This document shows positions 40,771 through 51,878 of a DNA stretch of 64,000 nt, piece by piece. Position numbers and translations under genes: made by a program. The stretch covers positions 1,908,573 through 1,972,572 of the forward strand of contig JAEMBT020000004.1 of assembly GCA_018873245.2 (NCBI GenBank), in the 5' to 3' direction. Origin of the DNA: Archegozetes longisetosus. Taxonomy: Eukaryota > Arthropoda > Arachnida > Sarcoptiformes > Trhypochthoniidae. Numbering within the stretch: the stretch's first letter is position 1; each line of letters opens with the position of its first letter. The notes under the pieces were generated by a model. That model had not been told where the DNA came from. It did no database searches and saw only the letters and a program-made list of their open reading frames with translations.

Positions 40771-41199
40771 TCAAAAATATATCAATAGTAGAAATAAAAT
40801 CATATCAATAATCAGCAACAAAAAACCAATAAATATAATAATATTAAGTAATATAGCAATAGCTTGCTCTAAATAATCATAAATATCATCCCAAATGTCA
40901 CTCCAATAGATTTCGGAATTCCTAAACTCTAGTCTTCCGTCAGCTCCTATGATAACTTGAAGCACTTTATGACATAAGTCACAATCGTATTCGTTTCTGG
41001 TATTCTTAACTTGAATCCATGTCTGCATACACTTTCGATGAACATATCTTAAACTTCCTCTACAATCGCACGGAGATATCAGTCGATCAATAGATTGTCC
41101 GCAATAACAAATCCGACAAATATTTTCTTCAAAATAAAAAAAGTTCATATTTTTCTTAACAGCTCTGACTATTAAGCGATATAATCTTTTTTTCTTCAT
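40771..41199 (-). CDS. Short RING-CH (MARCH-type) membrane E3 ubiquitin ligase
   Basis: A single-exon 142-residue protein. The RING-CH (C4HC3) finger spans about residues 28-76: Cys28, Cys31, Cys44, Cys46, His54, Cys57, Cys73 and Cys76, with the family signature SPCDCRGSLRYVHRKC and Trp61. Residues about 108-142 are strongly hydrophobic, enough for one or two membrane segments. MARCH proteins sit in endosomal, ER or plasma membranes and ubiquitinate membrane cargo; which cargo is unknown here. It is much shorter than typical MARCH proteins, with the finger close to the N-terminus and almost no cytoplasmic tail. The ATG at 41199 is the first Met and gives the full finger. A decayed paralogue lies 1.2 kb away in opposite orientation. 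All zinc ligands are intact, so it is probably functional. Confidence 0.85.
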   Translation of the reverse strand: MKKKRLYRLIVRAVKKNMNFFYFEENICRICYCGQSIDRLISPCDCRGSLRYVHRKCMQTWIQVKNTRNEYDCDLCHKVLQVIIGADGRLEFRNSEIYWSDIWDDIYDYLEQAIAILLNIIIFIGFLLLIIDMILFLLLIYF

Positions 41200-42408
41200 A
41201 TCTATGAAATTTTAGATTCATGTTAAGAAACTTTGCGTTCATCGTTCGATAAGGGCAGTACTTTAAAAAGTTGGAACATTTTTGATTTTTGAGTTGTTAT
41301 ACTTTGGTTCTAGAGTTTTATATGAACTGTCACTTGAAGTGTTATCAATTAAGCCCTACTTAGATTATAAACAAAATTAGATATTATACTTATCTGAGAA
41401 AGTACCGAAAGGAATGTGAAAGCTTTAAGTCTGTTTAAGCAGATTTAATCCCTTTGCTTGGAAACTGGTGTCAGAAAACAAAGTTATCAATACTTCGAAG
41501 CTCGTAGTCTGATTTAGGATGATTTTATCTTATGATAAAACAATACTTACTTTTGAATTTTTTCGAACCAACCTTCAGTTAATCGTAAGGACACAAACAT
41601 CAAAATTTTAATTTTATTTCATAATTAAGACTTTGGCTCAACTTCATTCAATTACTTGTAAAGTAAGATTTTTTAAAAGTACAAAATAAGTAACGATTGA
41701 GACTGAGTAAGAAATCAAATCAATTCAAGACTAAGCGCATATAAATCTAGCCTTCGAGTTATTCTTGAAATAAAACCTTTTCAAAATTTAGTAGTTAGAG
41801 AAGCTTTTTAGGATCATTTTTAAAAACTCTGTTCAAAACTGAACTAACTCTAGATATAAAACTTTAAACTATCGACTGTCAGGATAATATTGAAAACTTT
41901 CTTAAGAAATGAATTTAAAGGCGTTAGATCAGTTTATTTCCTAATAAAAATAAGAAAACTCAAGGTTCATGTTACAAATGCTAATCCTATTAAAAGAATA
42001 CGAGTTAAGAAATTCGGTTTAATTCAAACTTAGATTTATTTATCGTTTTGTATGAATTAGAAGTAATATTGATAAAATCAAGATTCAAATTCATATAATT
42101 TAGGTTTTTCTAACCTTTTATTGACTTAAAAGATTGAACTTCAATATCAGTTTCCTATCATGTGATCAGATTTTTAATTAAAAACTATTTCAAAATATTT
42201 CTTATTCAAAGAATATTTAAAGTAACAAAAACTATTTAAACTAAAGATGATTTTCAATTTGTAGATTTAAATCACGCATTCATTTACAAAGTACTACATT
42301 TTTCAAATTTAGTGGTTTGGTTTTAAAATTACAATAAATCATCAAAACTTTAAGATAAATAGTAATTACTCCACTCATTAAGGCATTAAATATCGTTTTT
42401 TGATAAAA
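41200..42408. other. Intergenic region between two divergent RING-CH copies
   Basis: This 1.2 kb between the minus-strand RING-CH gene and the plus-strand pseudogene is AT-rich. I see no coding exon or repeat; it would contain the promoter of the intact gene. Confidence 0.6.
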
Positions 42409-42872
42409 ATGGCCATTGTTTCAAATGAAGATCCTTCTCGTCGCATATGTTATTCTGAAGATTCAGTCCACGAGCTGATAGCTCCGTGTCATTGTAAAGG
42501 AAGTCTTCAATGTGTTCATCGAAAATGTATGTAATCATAGATTGAAGTTATGAACACGAACAATAATCCGTTGAACAAAACCAATCAAATCAAATATGAC
42601 TCATGTCAGTAAAATATTGAAGTCATCAAAATCTATAAGGGATTCAATGAATGAGCTGAATACTCCATGAGAAATAGTGTGTTCTGTCGTTGAAAGCTTG
42701 TCTATACTATTATTGATCTATAATTGTGTTGCAAGCAATATTTCTTACCCTAATATTGATGTGGTTATGCCTTATAGCACTCTCATTTCCAATGATTTTG
42801 TTCGAAAATTATTTCACATCAGATAATAAAGGAATTACAAATTTTTTGTTTAGGTATTTTCTACAACATTAG
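42409..42872 (+). pseudogene. Decayed RING-CH (MARCH-type) paralogue
   Basis: From ATG 42409 a 41-codon frame reads into a RING-CH finger (APCHCKGSLQCVHRKCM) and hits TAA at 42532, exactly where the intact neighbour has Gln59; two codons on, TAG at 42538 replaces the conserved Trp. The same frame then stays alignable with the neighbour through IEVMNT and a third stop where the neighbour has Lys78. The first zinc Cys is an Arg. After a frame change a hydrophobic stretch (from LQAIFLTLILMWLC near 42731) matches the neighbour's membrane region and ends at TAG 42870-42872. Several stops, a lost zinc ligand and a frameshift make this a pseudogene. Confidence 0.82.
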
Positions 42873-43962
42873 ATCCTTCGTTCTGTTTCTCTCAGGTATT
42901 GATATTTTATGCAACTTTTGTTCTATTTTTAAGATTAAAAATATCTTTGATCGAAAGGCCGTCAGAAAATGATTCTCATTAATAAGACTTACAGAAATAG
43001 AGATAAACTTAATAATGTAATTTATTTTGAGTTTATTTACACAATCAAGTTTATTTTTCATAATAATTACTACTTTTTATATCTATTTGTTTGCATTAGT
43101 TTCTAAAACTGATCCATTATTTCTATTACTTTATACGTATTGTTCGTTAATTTATTTGCTCGAACTCTTTCGATGTACGGATTTTATCATTTTTTCAATT
43201 GAGAACCGGACATTTTTTTAATCAAAGGGAAGAGGATCAGGGCATATTTTTTAAGTTTATCACAAGTTGTCAAATGGTTAATAAACTATTTATTCGAAAA
43301 ATATTCAATTAATTCACATCTTACTTTGATGGCTTCATATAGTTCTATTTTTTGCTGAATTTTGCAACTTCAACTTAACTCTTATTTCTAATGACATATT
43401 CAGTGAACTCACTACATCACATCGAAAAGTTTACTTTTGTAACAAATCTTTGTTTTAACAGGGTCAATACTAAACTATTTGCTTCATAAGACCGTGGATT
43501 ATTATTTTGCAAAATTTAACCACCATATAATTAAATATTAATTTTTCAAAGCTTCTAATTAGTCAAGATCAGAGAAGACGTATTCGGTTACAGGTCAACT
43601 CCGGAGACCGGAGAAAAAGCCTTAAAACCGAAGATATAACATCCATACTTCGGTGAGAAATAGATTGAAATTATAAATGTCTACATATTTTTAACAACAG
43701 TTTTTCGGTCTCATCAAAAATAAGTGCACAAAAATGAACGTGTATTCAATTGTCGAACATTTATAAAAATAAAAATTTTCAATTAATTATGTTTGGGATT
43801 TGTATATTTAATATTACAGTGAGCCAACTATTATTTGAGAAATTCATTACAATAGGTGCTCAATTCTTAAATTATTTGCGTTGATTTACACGTTATATCG
43901 CTTTGTAATTCCTAATAATACAATTAGTAAAGTTCAATATCCGAGATGTGAACATATAAAAT
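42873..43962. other. Intergenic, with a possible membrane-protein remnant
   Basis: A 63-residue plus-strand open frame (about 43030-43221) encodes two hydrophobic segments but has no ATG start and no recognised relative; it could be a decayed multi-pass receptor exon or chance in T-rich DNA. Nothing else is supportable. Confidence 0.35.
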
Positions 43963-45330
43963 TTAACATTTCATAACAAGTTCTTGTCCATTGCTAATCT
44001 TGAGTGAATTCGCGAACCTATGAGTCAGTAAGAAGACTCGACCACATATTATGATTATCTATAAATAAATGATAAAAACTTTTAAAAATAGAAATTTTTA
44101 TAATCTATAAACATTAAAAATCAAGCGTACTTTGAATGCTATAACAGGTCTCATAACAAATTGATTACCGCATGAAAACCCAATTATGAGATTTTTATTG
44201 CTTACTCTTTCGATTGCTGTCAATAGCTGCCGAAAAATATAAAAAATACTTTCAATATTAAAATTCATGTTTTTGTTTACTTTCAAAGACCTTTATTTTT
44301 TGCCTCAAACTTAGCGAAAAATTCAAATAATAATTGATTTTGAGTAAATTTAGATATGATTTCTCGGCCTCTCTATTGATTGATGCAGCCATCAAATTAA
44401 ACAATAAGTGAGATAAGAGTAAATGAAAGGCTGATAAACAACATGTTATTAATGTAATGAAATTCATGTTCTCAAAAAATATTTGCTGCAAGAGCATTAA
44501 ATTCAATGGTATTAAAGAATAATTTAGAATAAAGTAATAATTTTTCCAGAATCTGTTATGAATCGATACATCATTGCAAACATTGTTGTGTTCTTTGATT
44601 ACTTCGTAGAAATCTGTAGAATCATTAAAAGAATTTTTCAGTATTCGGTCTAAATTCTTGTTAAATGACTTGAATCTGTATCTGCAATAATAACAAACTA
44701 TATAAGAGTACAGAAAACTATGAGAAATTATTGTCATAACAAAATAGTCGAATAAATACACTAATAATGCACTAAAAATGCCATAAATAAGAATATTCTT
44801 GAAATCATGATTAATAATAACAACAATTATTCCCAATAAAAGTACAGATGAAGCACTAGTAAAAGTAAATGATGAAATTCTTTTCTCAAGAATTTTATTC
44901 TACGAATTAATTTTTTGTTCTCATTTTCATCATTCAATCCAATCGAGTCCATGGTCTGTAAGCCTTTTATAGCTTTAATAATTTCAAGCCATTGATAGCT
45001 ATTATGATTACTATAATTGAATATGTATTCTATACCGAATGATAGCGTTGAGAAACATATTCCCATAGCATAGAAAAATTGTGTGATTCCACCGCAGTAC
45101 TGAATGCAATCGAAGTAATAACTAGGTAGATGTCCATTCTTGAAGTTCATTAAATAGATAACAAAGCGAATTATGTCAATGAGAGGCCAAACAATATAAG
45201 CATAGCTTTTATATCTTTGATATCTATTGGCTTGCGAACTCACGTAATATTTATTTATAATTTTCTTGTTGGTTAATCCATACTTCAAAAGTGGCAAATC
45301 TATATCACGAATAAATAGATCTTCAGGCAT
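43963..45330 (-). pseudogene. Gustatory-receptor-like seven-TM gene with one frameshift
   Basis: Starting at ATG 45330 the minus strand encodes a multi-pass membrane protein with hydrophobic segments spread over about 330 residues. The C-terminal part AIERVSNKNLIIGFSCGNQF resembles the segment before TM7 in arthropod gustatory receptors. Probable exons are 44291-45330, 44131-44226 (64 bp intron, AAG|GTCTTT to CGGCAG) and a less certain last exon 43963-44058 after a 72 bp intron. In the first exon the frame changes near 44893-44896: 'RRIKFL' continues only after a one-base shift in a run of four A on the coding strand, upstream of a good TM segment. No plausible intron explains this, so it is a frameshifted pseudogene, a polymorphic null allele or a sequencing error. 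The family call rests on topology and the C-terminal motif. Confidence 0.55.
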
Positions 45331-46228
45331 TATTAATTGACAGGAAAGGTTTTCTTATGTTTAATTGTAAAGTTTTTACTTAATGAAGCACTTGAATAAC
45401 AGTGGGCAAGTTAAGACTGTAGTAGTTTTTACAAATGATTTTCTAATTACGAGGAAAAGTTAAAGTAGCTATGACTTATTTTGAACTTTGCTAGAATAAG
45501 TCTAGAAGAAGCTTATTGTATTCTCTTCAAAGCAAACACAGTTAAGATACTAAGAGTTTTATTGTATAGTTCACTTATTGCATTAGAAGTGAATTACTTT
45601 TATTGAACAGAAATATTATTAATTAGTCGCAGGTTTTCTTACGCATAAGTAATTTACTTTTCATTAGTTATTTGCTCATGAATCGATCTTTATTATCGAT
45701 TCAGATAAAAATCGTTGCATCAATTAATTACTTACGATATTTATAATTTTTATTTTATCCAGTAATCAATTCCTTTTTGAGTGTGTGAGAAACTAATTTT
45801 TTCCATAGTACTAAGTTTGAGATGATAGTCTGATATATGTTGCCAACTTTACGCTCTAGAACTATGTTTGCCATCTTTTGCTTAAGGATCATAACGGAAA
45901 ACAAATACTTTAATACTTTTCATTAGACTTGATGATCTCTCAGAATGATTATTTATAACGTTTAAAATGCAAATAAAAACAGATTTATTTCCAATTTAAT
46001 TTAACATTGTTTTTATAATCTTTCAAAAATATCTAAAATGTTAACATAAGCTATATTTCAATATGAGAATAACTAAAAACTAGATCAAAGAGGAATCAAG
46101 GAAGGACATCCATAGATTCAAGATTACTTCATCTGCTCTAGTGAAATTTTTATCATTTGATTATCCAATCTCAAAAATTACAACTAATTAGCTGACATCC
46201 GAATCAAAATTTAGAACCCATATTCCAC
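45331..46228. other. Intergenic AT-rich stretch
   Basis: No supportable exon. It holds the upstream region of the receptor-like gene and the 3' side of the secreted-protein pseudogene at 46229-46521. Confidence 0.6.
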
Positions 46229-46521
46229 TTACGCAGGATTTGAGTTTGAGTTTAATTCGATCGTATCATTAACTTCATTAAATTCAATATTTACACCACC
46301 AGACAGCCCCACTTGAAATTCTTGAGTGGGCATATAAGGTAAGTAGGACAAGGGTAAATAAGTGTGCCAATCAGAATTTACAAAAGAATGCCAACCTAAA
46401 CAATAAAATGCGATCAAAATGATCCAAAATTACAGAAATCCTTAATATAAAATATCTTACCAGAAGAAATTGAAGGAGCTTGTTCAGCCGCATGAACTAT
46501 CACCAATATAAAGATTACAAC
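46229..46521 (-). pseudogene. Secreted-protein gene, duplicate A, start codon lost
   Basis: Two exons, 46461-46521 and 46229-46395, join across a 65 bp phase-1 intron with a strong GGTAAGA donor and a TTTAG acceptor. The product begins with a hydrophobic signal-like stretch VVIFILVIVHAAEQA, nearly the same as VLIFIFVVVHATEQA of duplicate B at 54423-54803, then diverges into a Tyr/Pro-rich and acidic Asn-rich tail of about 55 residues. No in-frame ATG precedes the signal: the position of copy B's ATG is altered and an in-frame TGA lies a few codons up. An inverted duplication (46536-46685) abuts this point. A GTAAGT at 46232 just after the last codon may be a relic donor; the stop is the same whether or not it is used. 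Likely a pseudogene unless an upstream exon supplies a start. Confidence 0.55.
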
Positions 46522-46535
46522 ACTTAATCACACTA

Positions 46536-46685
46536 CTCTCTTCCACAAACAGTATCTGATTTCCATCATAGATTTGAAATTTCTTTCTGAAAGATTGACA
46601 TGAACTAATGTTAGTATTATGTTAGTCCTTCAGAAGAAATTTCTAACCTATGATGAAAACTAGATACTGTTTGTGGAAGAGAAGT
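46536..46685. repeat. Inverted duplication in the leader of duplicate A
   Basis: Arms of about 58 bp (46536-46593 and 46628-46685) are reverse complements with few mismatches, sharing CTCTTCCACAAACAGTATCT. Copy B has a single arm at about 54825-54880, so one arm was added in copy A, at the spot where the start codon was lost. Confidence 0.8.
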
Positions 46686-46698
46686 TTCTATTTATATA

Positions 46699-47124
46699 TT
46701 AGGTTGGTGGGAAATAAATGGCCGTTTGAACATGTTCATACTTGTAGATTGATTATGACAAAACGCATTAGCTAATTTATGTTTTTGGTATATCGTGTTT
46801 ATAGTTTATAATATAGTCTATATAATTCACCATTTGTTTATTGTTAATTAACGAAGTAAATCTTTTTGTGAGTTTTTATCAAAATATGAATAAACGTGAT
46901 TTTCGAGTGTTAATGCTTTATGAGTTCAAGTTCGGACGTAACGCTGCAGAAGCTACGCGAAACATCCAGAGAGCATGGGGCCAGGATGCGGCTACAGAAC
47001 GCACAACGCGCCGTTGGTTTGAAAAATTTCGAAAGTAAAGAAACTTGATAAGTGGGTTCCTCATGAATTGAGTGAAAGACAGCAATACTATACCAAATCG
47101 GCCATTTATTTCCCACCAACCTAA
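46699..47124 (+). mobile_element. Internally deleted mariner element
   Basis: A 426 bp element flanked by TA duplications (46697-46698 and 47125-47126) with terminal inverted repeats beginning TTAGGTTGGTGGGAAATAAA at both ends. It keeps the first part of a mariner transposase: from ATG 46887 about 50 residues with the helix-turn-helix region (FGRNAAEATRNIQRAWG, RWFEKF), then a stop. A one-base shift reveals the WVPHELSERQ motif at about 47056-47085, and the right terminal repeat follows at once. The catalytic core is missing, so it is non-autonomous. Its left end touches the TATATAAATA box (minus strand) of the duplicate-A gene. Confidence 0.9.
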
Positions 47125-47126
47125 TA

Positions 47127-48242
47127 CAAGGCTATAAAATGATGAGTGCTTATGCAATCAATTTATTTCAAACTATTTTAGATAAACTTAATTCTAGTCC
47201 TAACCACATATTTGATTGCGAAATATTTGTCATTCAAGTTATTATGTTTTAAAAATATTAGTTACTATTTAGCTATTATTTTGAGACTTAAGCACATTTT
47301 AATTTCTCAAAAATGACTGCACGCGTTTCTGTTATTGATTCCTATATGAGAAAGTGCTTAATCTAGGTAATATGAAAACCTTTTCATTCTTTGACCATGA
47401 TTTTAAATAATATTCTAGAAGTGACCAGGCATAATATCATCATAAAATAAGTTTCAGCTTATAATTTCAAATAAGATTAGATTGTTGTAATAATTGAATT
47501 ATACTTTAAAAGCTCAATTATGTAGTTTATTCATTGTTTAATATGGAGTTTTGATATGAAATACAAAAATTTGCAGTTGACATTTTTATAAACATTTTTT
47601 GTATAGAACTTAGAATTTGAAATAAATCGCAAACTATAACGAATTTAAATTAGGTTTCGAAACGAACTTTAATCTCTCACAATTTAGGCAGTTCACTACC
47701 TGTTTTATAAGAATTGGTAAGTACCCATAATTTAATTTGATTCAATATTAGAGCAACAGTTTTAATTCTCGTAAAAGGTTCAGATAAATAATATATCATA
47801 ATAACAATAATATAAGAGCTGACACATAAGAACTCCATCAAGAAAAGTATTAATTTAAATAAATATAAATAAATTATTAAACCAATTTTATCATTTCATT
47901 TCTAAGATCTTCTAATTAATTGAGATTTTTAATTCTTCCTAACGAATAGTAGATTTGAGTCTTTTGGAACTTTTGGGGAGATGTTTGCGTTCATTCTTAG
48001 ACCATTTCCGTTGAAGTTTTGACCACCACTTCCTGACAAACCAAACGAAAATGATGAGCAATATTAATAAAGTCATGAATGTCTATCACCCTTTAAAGAA
48101 ATTTTTAACAAATTGTGTATTCAAATTTCAATTGTGTCAGTAAGTTATAAATAATAGTTTTTATATCCGACTCTCAATCTATTATATCGATGCAAAAACT
48201 CTATTATAGACAAATTGGTTCTCCTAAAAACCAGATGCCATT
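47127..48242. repeat. Duplicated block, copy A (core)
   Basis: Matches 54900-56530 in order and orientation. Similarity is moderate at 47127-47440, very high from about 47480 to 48000, and high to CTCCTAAAAACCAGATGC at about 48225-48242, where it stops. The hAT element of copy B is absent here, so this copy preserves the empty target at 47994-48001. The minus-strand small ORF at 47939-48076 lies inside. Confidence 0.9.
47939..48076 (-). CDS. Candidate 45-aa cationic peptide with hydrophobic N-terminus
   Basis: A minus-strand ORF from ATG 48076 to TAG 47939. The first 14 residues (MTLLILLIIFVWFV) are hydrophobic, like a short signal or membrane anchor. The rest is strongly basic and Trp-rich (RKWWSKLQRKW, then many Lys/Arg) with no Cys and almost no acidic residues. 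In the duplicate at 56.3 kb the same frame is kept: of the codon changes I can count, four leucine or arginine codons plus one further Arg codon differ silently and two Trp codons change (to Leu and Ser). That bias suggests past protein-level constraint, though the counts are tiny. Function is unknown; I do not recognise a family. It could also be an exon of a larger gene. Confidence 0.4.
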   Translation of the reverse strand: MTLLILLIIFVWFVRKWWSKLQRKWSKNERKHLPKSSKRLKSTIR

Positions 48243-48990
48243 TGTCACTAAATGTGTCATTTAGGCTAAAATATGTTTTCAAATATTTTGTTAATTCTAG
48301 AAAACATTATTGGATCCGAATAAGTGCAACTTATAATCGCCTAAAAATAAGCTGATTTCAAATCTAAAAATGATTGCTTATGTATTATTGTTAAAATTAT
48401 GGAAAATTTGAATCTTTCAAAGTGGCTCAATTTAATTTGGGGAAGAATTAATGAAATCCTTTTATGGAACATGAAAACTCTTTTCTAGTTTTCTCCAATA
48501 ATACTTTATATTTTTTCATAATTAATTCCCAATCTTTTTGAGATAACCTTGAAGCTTGAACTTATTTCTAACAAAATATGTTAATATACAATTAATCAAA
48601 AGATTTTTAATTGAGTTATTTCTAGATAAATTTTGTATTTTAGGATAGAATTATTGAACCAATTGTTTTATCAACAGATGTTAATTGTTTGACAAGCGAC
48701 GTCCTATATTGCTTCATAATTTGATTTCAATGTTGGATTTCATAATTCTATTTAAAACTAACAATATTTCAGTTTATATAAAGAAAATTGGTATTTTGGT
48801 TTTTATGTAGAATTGGCTTATGAAACTTTTGTCCAGGATTCTATAAAATATAAAACTTAATTTCAATTAGAGTGAAATTGGTTAAAGTTTCGCTAAAATA
48901 AATCAATTCCACGTAAATACTTAGTATTTATTTTGAAATTACACCAAAATAATTTATAGATATGATAAAAAAATATTTAAAGATAAAGCA
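48077..48990. other. Intergenic region before the SGNH gene
   Basis: AT-rich with no coding exon seen. It separates the minus-strand small ORF from the plus-strand esterase, so it may hold divergent promoters. Confidence 0.55.
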
Positions 48991-48994
48991 TGGC

Positions 48995-49002
48995 TATAAA
49001 AA
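48995..49002 (+). promoter_or_regulatory. TATA box of the SGNH gene
   Basis: TATAAAAA inside GGCTATAAAAACC, in a GC-richer spot, 69 bases before the chosen ATG. Transcription would begin around 49025-49030. Confidence 0.65.
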
Positions 49003-49063
49003 CCCATGAGAAATAAACACTAGAATCCTGTTTATATTTGATTCAGTGATCGATGTTAAGAAA

Positions 49064-51499
49064 ATGTTAATTAAAGTTTTTTGCTTCGCTTTATTTCTTT
49101 CAATATGTAATTGCCAGGAAGACATCACAAAAGGCCCACCTTTGCCAGTCCCAACTAATAATCCATCTGTACCTGGTTGGGGATTTTGGGATCATGCCAA
49201 ACCTGACGCTTGGAAGAACGAACATTTAAGACTTGTTCAGCTATCAAAAGATCATAAGAAAGACATCAATATTGTATTTCTTGGAGACTCTATAACCCAA
49301 GGTTGGGCCGGAGAAGGTAATTAAATATGAACATCTAGGTGCTATTGAAATCAATAAACCAAAAGACTCTAGATACTATTGAAATTCAAATGTTATGAAG
49401 TTCTGGACGCGATTAAATTCTGAATATCTTTCAGATGAAAACCTTGAATTTTCTCTGATTACAACTTAGTCTTTTTCTCATCACACAACAGGCAAAGAAG
49501 TTTGGGATAACCGTTACGCTCATAGAGGGGCTTATAATTATGGCATCGGTGGTGACAGTACTCGCCAAGTCTTATGGCGTATACAAAACGGAGAATTAGA
49601 TGGCATTAACCCAAGAGTCTTAGTGCTTATGATCGGAACCAATAATTTATACGCAGATTATAATAACGGAACTGACGAGGAAGTAGCACAAGGAATCAAA
49701 ACAGTGATACAGAGAATAAGAGCTAAACTACCAATGACTAAGATTTTACTTTTGAGTATATTGCCTCGAGAATCGCAATGGCTCACAGATCGAGCTCAAG
49801 AAGTCAATAGAATTATTCAATACCTTCACGATAATAATTGGGTTTTTGTTCTCAATATGTTTCATGAGTTCGAAGAGTCTCCTGGATTTGTGAGAAAGAG
49901 TTTGTTCCAAGCGGATCAGTTGCATCCAAACAAAGCCGGTTATCAACATATGGCGCAATTGATGGAGCCTTTGTTGAGCGAATTGTTGGATACTAGAGAA
50001 GAAGGAGATATTACTCATAACCAGCCGGCAAAAGATAAGCCGTGGGTTCCAGCCTGGGGCTGGTGGGGACACAATATCGCCTGGAAATACACCCATGAAG
50101 GCTTATTGCATCAATCTAGAGAACATAAGGCCGATATCAAGGCTGTGTTTTTGGGAGATTCTATTACTCAGCTCTGGAATAATGAAGGTATGTAATGGGT
50201 TTGCAAAATAATTTAAATCTGTTTTTATGAGAATGGATTTGAAATTTTGAAAATTCCATCACAATTTATGATCGAAAGTTTATTTAGTAGTCAAGTAAGT
50301 ATTTCGAATAGTCAAATAACTTTAGTTATAACAGTTATTTTTAAAAAGATTTTTACAATAGTACAAAAATGTTAAAAATTGACTGTATAGTTCTTTTGAG
50401 TTTGCTTAATTCCGAGAATTAGATGGTGTTGGAGTTATCTTGAGGTAAGACAAAAATGGATGAACGAAACCAAGATTTTTGTCATTTCAAGAACTTTAAA
50501 TTTTAGAATGTTTATTTTCATTACTGATAATACTAAAGTTATATTTGTAAATTTAATTTTTTACTATGTTTAGGATTTCTTTCTTGTGAAGAAAAAGTTG
50601 AACTAGTTCTCGAATTGCCTTTAAATTGTATAAAAATACAGAAAATATTTCTAACAAAGTTTCTATTTAGACCCTATTCTTCAAATTTAAATTTACATCA
50701 TAAATAATGTTTTAAAATCAGTTGTAAATATGAAGCTGTTCAAATTATTTTCTGTAGTTTTATGGATTCCAAGTTCGAGTCATTCTTAAGAATCTAATTG
50801 TAGACCAGATATTTTCAGTATAGAAAACTATTTTTGAAATTGAAATTTTCATTAAATTTGAAACTTTGAAGTCCATTGTCTTACAAATATCTAGAATAAT
50901 TTATTGAATTTTATTTTCGATTCTTTTCAATATTGAATTGTCAATATAGAATTTTTGTTTAACTGAGTATTAAATGTTTGTATATGAAATAACTAGGCAA
51001 AGAAGTTTGGGCTGCGCATTACGCCAATCGAAGTGCTTATAACTATGGAATAGGAGGTGATAGTACTCGACAAATAATATGGAGACTCGAAAAGGGAGAA
51101 CTTGATGGTCTGCACCCAAAAGTGGTTGTGCTAATGATTGGTACCAACAACTTATATGACGACTTTAATGCAGGAACTGATGAAGAAATAGCTAAAGCTA
51201 TTGAAGTTATAACTGAGTTATTGCACTCGAAAATGCCCAACACTAATGTCATACTGTTAGGTATTCTTCCACGAGACCCTGGATCATCAGTCAGGGCTCA
51301 GAACATCAATAAATTGATTGCAAAACTGGATGAGTTCAAACATATTTTCTATTTGGATATGTCCCCAGAATTTCAAGAATCTGTCGGACACGTCAAGGCT
51401 GGACTATATCTCAAAGATTCTGTTCATCTTGATAAGAATGGGTATCAGGTCTGGCAGAAGACTATGGAACCATTGTTTAGTAAATTAATGGGCGATTAA
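49064..51499 (+). CDS. Secreted tandem-domain SGNH hydrolase (PAF-AH Ib alpha-like)
   Basis: Exons 49064-49316, 49492-50187 and 50997-51499 join in phase 1 at both introns, giving 483 residues. A signal peptide (MLIKVFCFALFLSICNC) precedes two SGNH esterase domains. Domain 1 (about 25-255) has GDS with Ser76, YGIGGDST, GTNN (133-136) and Asp226-x-x-His229. Domain 2 (about 260-483) has GDS with Ser308, GIGGDST, GTNN and Asp457-x-x-His460. Both catalytic sets look complete. The closest family is the catalytic alpha subunit of platelet-activating-factor acetylhydrolase Ib, normally a single-domain cytosolic enzyme of about 230 residues; a secreted double version suggests an extracellular ester or acetyl hydrolase of unknown substrate. 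Both introns fall at the same site, right after the GDS block (before GKEVW), so one domain was copied with its intron. A GTG codon at 49046 opens the frame, but the ATG at 49064 fits the signal peptide. Confidence 0.9.
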
Positions 51500-51599
51500 C
51501 TGACTCTATCTACATTTATTCTTATGTAAATTGTGCCATTTATATGAGATTTGCTTTGTTTTAGATGAACATTTCTTATTAGAATGTTTTGAAAAATCT

Positions 51600-51605
51600 A
51601 ATAAA
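51600..51605 (+). terminator. Poly(A) signal of the SGNH gene
   Basis: AATAAA about 100 bases after the TAA stop at 51497-51499. Confidence 0.6.
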
Positions 51606-51878
51606 ATACCTTATTTGTAGTTTTATCCTATCAATAATTTTCTAAAATCTCAATCTATATAAAAAATTAGGTGAAATATATGTTTATGTTTTCAAATTAC
51701 CTAAAATGATAATCGATATAAGCAGTTATATGAAAGTTTGTAATTTTATAGATTTATACAAATTATCGGTCCAATAATCAGTACTTAACGTAATTCGATA
51801 TTTTTTTCCTGAACTGTTTCTACTCTTCATTTTTAAAAAACATATTTGATGAAAATTATTCTTTTATATCTCTTAAAA

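Noticed and set aside
46910..47157. Minus-strand frames of 69-79 residues
   Set aside because: Antisense of the mariner transposase fragment and its terminal repeat.
49746..50096. 116-residue minus-strand frame
   Set aside because: Antisense shadow of SGNH domain 1.
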